A stretch of 9,200 nucleotides of DNA from Flavobacteriales bacterium. GTDB taxonomy: Bacteria; Bacteroidota; Bacteroidia; NS11-12g; UBA955. The position numbers and the translations under genes are program-made. Of the stretch, positions 5,938 to 9,200 are shown piece after piece. The notes under the pieces were generated by a model, which was not told where the DNA came from, searched no databases, and saw nothing but the letters and a program-made list of their open reading frames with translations. Location of the stretch: positions 1 to 9,200 of the forward strand of contig CANFVI010000063.1 of the NCBI GenBank assembly GCA_947450405.1, read 5' to 3'. Positions within the stretch are counted from its first letter, which is position 1. Each line of letters starts with the position of its first letter.

Positions 5938-7446
5938 ATGAAAAAATACTTGAATTTGTTTGTGCGCTATTTTACTGGGGCGTTGTTTATATTCTCCGGT
6001 ATTGTAAAGCTAAATGATCCAAGTGGATTTGCAATTAAACTCAATGAGTATTTTGATGTTTTTGGGCAAGATGTTGCTGTTCAGCAAGATTCAGTTCAAC
6101 TCATTTGTGAGGTAAACAATAAAAAATTAATTGCAAAAACCTATGCCATCTATGCTTTTGATAAAGTTAAGAATGTAGATTGGCATATCAATCCTACCAA
6201 AGTTGACAATCCTCCGCCATATACCCGTTTTGAAGTTTTTGGCACCTGGGGTGGAACGCATTTCATTTCTGATGGATATGTTGATCCGCCAGTTTTAACT
6301 GCAAAACTTACCCTATTGAAAAATAATCAAATTCTATTTGAGAAAATTGAAAAAATAGATACCGCTCAATATGGTATCCGCGATTATGCCTATCAAATTG
6401 ATATTGAGAAATTCGTGAAGCCAGAATCTTGGTTACATGGATTCTTCAAATCATGCAAGAATTACTCCTTGTATTTTAGTATTTTCTTTTGTGCCCTTGA
6501 AGTGATACTTGGTTTTGCAATGATTATTGCTTGGCAAATGGATATTGCTTTGTTTATTTCAGCCTTATTGGTCGTGTTTTTTACTTTCCTAACTTGGTAT
6601 TCGGCTTATTATAATAAGGTAACAGATTGTGGCTGTTTCGGCGACTTTTTGAAATTGAAACCCTGGACGTCCTTCAAAAAAGATTTGGTTCTCATCGTTT
6701 TGGTGGGAATAATGTACTTGGGAAAGAAGAATTATTCATCTTGGTTTGAAAAACAAAGAGGAAATATCGTGATGGTTGTTTTTTCTGGAGGGACATTGCT
6801 CTTTGGAATATTCTGTTACTTATACTTGCCACTGTGGGATTTACTTCCATACAAAAAGGGGAATGACATACATGAAATAATGAAGTTTATACCCAAAGGG
6901 GAAAGGGCTACCGATAGCGTTTCGCTAAAATTTGTAATGTATAAAGGAAATGATTCGGTGAAAGTGACAAGTAAAGAATATGCCAGTTACACTGAAAAGG
7001 GGTATATTTTTAGCAGACAAGACAGGCAAGTGATTGTTGAGGGATATAAATCGCCCATTCATGACTTTTCAATTATGGATCAGGTCCAAGGAATTGATTA
7101 CACTGATACTATGTTGAATTCAAAAGGTCCTCAAATCGTATATATCATTCCTGTTTTAGATGCTGCCAATACAAAGCAAATTGAAAAGGTGGTTGGTCTA
7201 TACAAATGGGCCATGTCTATGAATTATAAATTTTATGCATTAACATCTGCATCTGCGGAGCCAGCCAAGCATTTTTGTTTGAAATACAAATTACCTTTTT
7301 CATTTTTTGCGTCAGATCAAAAAATGTTGATGACAATGGCACGGTACAATCCAACCATGTATTTATTTGACGGCGCAATTGTAAAAGACAAATGGAGCGG
7401 CAATCATATTCCATCAGTTGAAAATTTGAAAACATATTTAAAATGA
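5938..7446 (+). CDS. BT_3928-type DoxX/MauE membrane protein with thioredoxin-like C-terminus
   Basis: A 502-residue inner-membrane protein. Predicted membrane segments lie at about 6-24, 176-198, 202-222, 248-262 and 277-297. The start RYFTGALFIFSGIVKLNDPSG is the DoxX-like first helix of the BT_3928 family. A CGCFGD motif (Cys231, Cys233) lies in the loop after the third segment, as in MauE proteins. The region LLPYKKGNDI (302-311) and GYKSPIHDFSI (369-379) are family hallmarks. The last ~105 residues look like a thioredoxin fold, with a strand at 399-404 and NPTMYLFDG (471-479) resembling the cis-Pro loop, but no CXXC. Positive-inside reasoning puts the CGC loop, the C-terminal domain and a beta-rich stretch (about 45-170) outside the cytoplasm. 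That stretch separates segments one and two and makes the protein longer than the roughly 360-residue members I recall. A role in thiol redox or protein maturation is inference only. Its TGA overlaps the next ATG (ATGA). Confidence 0.85.
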   Translation: MKKYLNLFVRYFTGALFIFSGIVKLNDPSGFAIKLNEYFDVFGQDVAVQQDSVQLICEVNNKKLIAKTYAIYAFDKVKNVDWHINPTKVDNPPPYTRFEVFGTWGGTHFISDGYVDPPVLTAKLTLLKNNQILFEKIEKIDTAQYGIRDYAYQIDIEKFVKPESWLHGFFKSCKNYSLYFSIFFCALEVILGFAMIIAWQMDIALFISALLVVFFTFLTWYSAYYNKVTDCGCFGDFLKLKPWTSFKKDLVLIVLVGIMYLGKKNYSSWFEKQRGNIVMVVFSGGTLLFGIFCYLYLPLWDLLPYKKGNDIHEIMKFIPKGERATDSVSLKFVMYKGNDSVKVTSKEYASYTEKGYIFSRQDRQVIVEGYKSPIHDFSIMDQVQGIDYTDTMLNSKGPQIVYIIPVLDAANTKQIEKVVGLYKWAMSMNYKFYALTSASAEPAKHFCLKYKLPFSFFASDQKMLMTMARYNPTMYLFDGAIVKDKWSGNHIPSVENLKTYLK

Positions 7447-8492
7447 TCAAACCCTTTTTTAAAAAGTTTCGCTTTTTAATGGCTGTTTTGGTTGGCTTGG
7501 TATTGTTTATATTTGTTTTATTCCAAGCGCTCCCAAGTGCCGATCAAATTTTGAGCGCGCAACGTTCAGATTCGGCTACTACCGCTGCCATTGTAAAAGA
7601 TTTGGGATTAGATCAACCTACTTGGAAACAGGGATTGTATTATTTGAATGACTTATCGCCGGTTTCCCTGTATTCAAATTCGAGTAATACAGAGAATTTA
7701 ACGGGATTTGACCTGCCATTAGGGGCTTGTAGTATTTGGGTAAAGTTTCCCTACTTGCGTACCTCATTTCAAACAAAGCAAAAGGTATCGTCAATGCTCA
7801 TTGAAGCCTTCTGGGGAACCATGGTTTTGGCAATTGCTGCAATTATCGTTTCAATTCTTATTGGAATTCCGCTAGGGGTGTTGGCTGCAAAAAAACAAGG
7901 TACGTGGATAGATAATGCCATTGTGTGGCTTTCAACCATAGGGATATCGGTTCCGTCGTTTTTTTCGGCAATGATTTTTTCTTGGTTGTTCGGATTTGTA
8001 TTGGCAAAATATACCCATTTGCCAATGACGGGAAGTTTGTGGGAAATTGATTCTTTTGGCGAAACAAAATCTTTGGTGTTTTCAAACTTAATTCTACCCG
8101 CAATTGCACTTGGGATTCGTCCATTGGCAGTTTTTATTCAACTTACAAGGAATACCATGGTTGAAATTTTGGGTTTAGATTTTATTAGAACAGCCCGCGC
8201 AAAGGGATTAAGTGAAAGTGTAGTTATTTGGGGACATGCATTTCCTAACGCATTGAATCCATTGATTACATCAATAGGGGGTTGGTTTAGTAGTTTGCTT
8301 GCAGGGTCGTTCTTTACAGAGTATATATTCCAATGGAAAGGACTAGGTAAAGTTACCATAGAGGCACTTCAACAAAGTGATTTACCCGTGGTTATGGGTG
8401 CTGTTTTATTCACAGCATGTGTGTTTTTCGTTATTCATAGTTTTACAGAGCTGTTGTATGTTTGGATCGATCCTCGGATGAAAAATGAATAA
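7443..8492 (+). CDS. ABC transporter permease, OppB/DppB type
   Basis: A 349-residue inner-membrane permease of the peptide/nickel (binding-protein-dependent) ABC family. One N-terminal membrane segment (about 12-29) is followed by an extracytoplasmic loop (31-122) containing the recognisable LGLDQPTWKQGLYYLNDL stretch, and then a five-helix permease core (about 126-148, 158-188, 212-234, 278-296, 314-336). The ATPase-coupling EAA loop is clear at about 241-271, with LDFIRTARAKGLSESV and HAFPNALNP. The usual PGDPA-like motif after helix one is not evident (LPSADQILSAQR instead). It would form a channel with a second permease (OppC/DppC type), ATPases and a solute-binding protein, none of which is in this window, so the substrate is unknown; oligopeptides are the family default. 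It starts inside the stop codon of the preceding gene and its own end overlaps aroK by 8 bp, so it is probably translationally coupled to both. Confidence 0.92.
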   Translation: MIKPFFKKFRFLMAVLVGLVLFIFVLFQALPSADQILSAQRSDSATTAAIVKDLGLDQPTWKQGLYYLNDLSPVSLYSNSSNTENLTGFDLPLGACSIWVKFPYLRTSFQTKQKVSSMLIEAFWGTMVLAIAAIIVSILIGIPLGVLAAKKQGTWIDNAIVWLSTIGISVPSFFSAMIFSWLFGFVLAKYTHLPMTGSLWEIDSFGETKSLVFSNLILPAIALGIRPLAVFIQLTRNTMVEILGLDFIRTARAKGLSESVVIWGHAFPNALNPLITSIGGWFSSLLAGSFFTEYIFQWKGLGKVTIEALQQSDLPVVMGAVLFTACVFFVIHSFTELLYVWIDPRMKNE

Positions 8493-8997
8493 AGTTTATT
8501 TAATAGGGCTTCCTGCTTCAGGCAAAACAACTACGGCTAAATGGTTAGCCGAAAAAATGGGTTGGAATAATTTGGATTTAGATGATGTTCTAGAAAATGA
8601 AACAGGCATGACTGTTGCGCAGTACTTTTCTGAATATGGCGAGGATAAATTTCGGGAATTAGAATCTGCTATTTTAAAAAACACAAAGAATTTAAAGCAA
8701 TTTGTAATTAGCTGTGGTGGAGGAACTGCTGCTTATTTTAATAACATGGATTGGATGTGTTCGAACGGCATGACAATCTATTTAAATACAGATTTGAGCG
8801 TAATTGTATCAAGAATTCAGAAAAATGCCGATGTTAGGCCCATGTTTTCGGGACTTTCTGTTGACCAAATTCGATTAAAGTTGCTTGAAGTATTAGAAGA
8901 ACGTGCAATTTTTTATAGTAAATCAAAAATTATCTGGAATAAGTCTATCCCAACAGAAATGCTTCATTTCGCAGTAAATCAATTGGTTGCATTTTGA
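8485..8997 (+). CDS. aroK: Shikimate kinase
   Basis: A 170-residue cytoplasmic P-loop kinase that converts shikimate to shikimate-3-phosphate in the chorismate pathway; it is the usual length. Walker A is GLPASGKTT (8-16, Lys14). LDLDD (30-34) supplies the Mg/shikimate-binding aspartates Asp31 and Asp33. FRELE (56-60) gives the shikimate-binding Arg57 and the conserved Glu60. The glycine loop CGGGT is at 77-81, the LID arginine is Arg118 (VRPMF), and the second substrate arginine is Arg140 (ERAIFY). Together these separate it from gluconate and adenylate kinases. Its ATG lies 8 bp inside the end of the permease gene. The symbol follows the common bacterial use; aroL would be an equal label. 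No other shikimate-pathway gene is nearby. It closes the operon, since inverted repeats and an independent promoter follow. Confidence 0.94.
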   Translation: MNKVYLIGLPASGKTTTAKWLAEKMGWNNLDLDDVLENETGMTVAQYFSEYGEDKFRELESAILKNTKNLKQFVISCGGGTAAYFNNMDWMCSNGMTIYLNTDLSVIVSRIQKNADVRPMFSGLSVDQIRLKLLEVLEERAIFYSKSKIIWNKSIPTEMLHFAVNQLVAF

Positions 8998-9018
8998 TCT
9001 TTTTTAAAAAATCAAAAT
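8991..9018. repeat. Inverted repeat over the aroK stop codon
   Basis: ATTTTGAT (8991-8998) is the reverse complement of ATCAAAAT (9011-9018). Between them a C, a T6 run and an A5 run can extend the stem further, giving a nearly complete AT-rich hairpin that includes the aroK TGA (8995-8997). No U-tract follows directly, so alone it is a poor intrinsic terminator. It may act as a 3'-end stability structure or together with the next repeat. Confidence 0.5.
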
Positions 9019-9019
9019 G

Positions 9020-9055
9020 TTAATTATTCGTGAATAATTAATCTATCTTTTTTTT
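9020..9055 (+). terminator. Probable terminator after aroK (inverted repeat plus T8)
   Basis: TTAATTATTC (9020-9029) and GAATAATTAA (9032-9041) form a perfect 10-bp inverted repeat around GT; as RNA the innermost C-G pair would open into a small loop. A run of eight T residues lies 6 bp downstream (9048-9055). Position, directly after the last gene of the run and before a separate promoter, fits transcription termination. The stem is almost all A-T and the T-run is not adjacent, so efficiency is doubtful. The palindrome could instead be a protein-binding site upstream of the HU promoter. Confidence 0.5.
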
Positions 9056-9064
9056 CATAAATAG

Positions 9065-9095
9065 TTTGCAATAGTCAATTGCTTTCTTACTTTTG
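9065..9095 (+). promoter_or_regulatory. Promoter of the HU gene, Bacteroidetes sigma-ABfr type
   Basis: TTTG (9065-9068), exactly 19 bp, then TACTTTTG (9088-9095) is a full match to the Bacteroidetes primary-sigma consensus TTTG-N19-21-TAnnTTTG. Transcription should start near 9101-9103, leaving an A/T-rich leader of about 24 bases with no Shine-Dalgarno before the ATG at 9126. A strong promoter is expected for an abundant nucleoid protein, and the match independently supports the phylum assignment. Confidence 0.8.
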
Positions 9096-9125
9096 GATTA
9101 TTAACCTATTATAAAACAATATACA

Positions 9126-9200
9126 ATGAACAAATCAGATTTAATCGGTAAGATGGCATCAGATGCTGGTATTACCAAGACTCAAGCTCAAGCAGCTTTG
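9126..9200 (+). CDS. HU family DNA-binding protein, N-terminus (partial)
   Basis: The first 25 codons run to the window edge. The protein begins MNKSDLIGKMASDAGITK and continues TQAQAAL. This is the helix-turn-helix start of HU/IHF-type histone-like proteins (MNKxDLIxxMAxxAGxxKxxA). HU is a small dimeric nucleoid protein that bends DNA non-specifically. The DNA-contacting beta arm is beyond the window, so HU and IHF-like paralogues cannot be separated fully, but the N-terminus is typical HU. It has its own consensus promoter and an inverted-repeat region separates it from aroK, so it is a separate transcription unit. Confidence 0.92.
   Translation, partial: MNKSDLIGKMASDAGITKTQAQAAL

Noticed and set aside
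7858..8359. Two minus-strand open frames inside the permease gene
   Set aside because: They are antisense to conserved permease helices and the EAA loop, and show low-complexity, non-domain sequence.

Overview
The window reads as a chromosomal core region of a Bacteroidota (Bacteroidetes) bacterium. Four things point there: the acpP-fabF-rnc order; a gene pair typical of that phylum (a two-repeat DUF1599 protein followed by a BT_3928-type DoxX/MauE membrane protein); near-absent Shine-Dalgarno sequences with A/T-rich leaders; and a textbook Bacteroidetes promoter (TTTG, 19 bp, TAnnTTTG) in front of an HU gene. I cannot name the genus. The low-to-moderate GC and the protein style would fit Chitinophagales, Sphingobacteriales or a related lineage.

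Layout. Positions 1-2095 (+ strand): the end of acyl carrier protein, then fabF (3-oxoacyl-ACP synthase II) and rnc (RNase III, TTG start), packed as one operon. Positions 2105-5293 (- strand): one large gene that converges on rnc with a 9-bp gap. It encodes a UvrD-type superfamily 1 helicase fused to a RecB-like PD-(D/E)XK nuclease with four cysteines suited to an iron-sulfur cluster, an AddB/AdnAB-like arrangement for DNA double-strand-break processing. Positions 5294-5395: a short divergent promoter region. Positions 5396-8997 (+ strand): a tight run of DUF1599, BT_3928-type membrane protein, OppB/DppB-type ABC permease and shikimate kinase; the last three overlap each other and are probably translationally coupled. 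Positions 8998-9125: an AT-rich intergenic region with two inverted repeats, a T-run and the promoter of the HU gene that starts at 9126 and runs off the window.

How the genes fit together. The first block is fatty-acid synthesis plus RNA processing, a classic housekeeping operon. The helicase-nuclease is an independent DNA-repair gene. The third block mixes a putative nucleotide-related domain protein, an envelope redox-type membrane protein, a transporter subunit without its partners, and an aromatic amino-acid pathway enzyme; the coupling indicates co-expression, not necessarily a shared pathway.

I found no mobile element, CRISPR array, RNA gene or phage gene. Most of the window is ordinary core genome. 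The parts worth a second look are the roughly 120-residue extracytoplasmic insert in the BT_3928-type protein, the internally duplicated DUF1599 protein, the single-chain helicase-nuclease, the Asn in an RNase III catalytic-acid position, and the promoter architecture.
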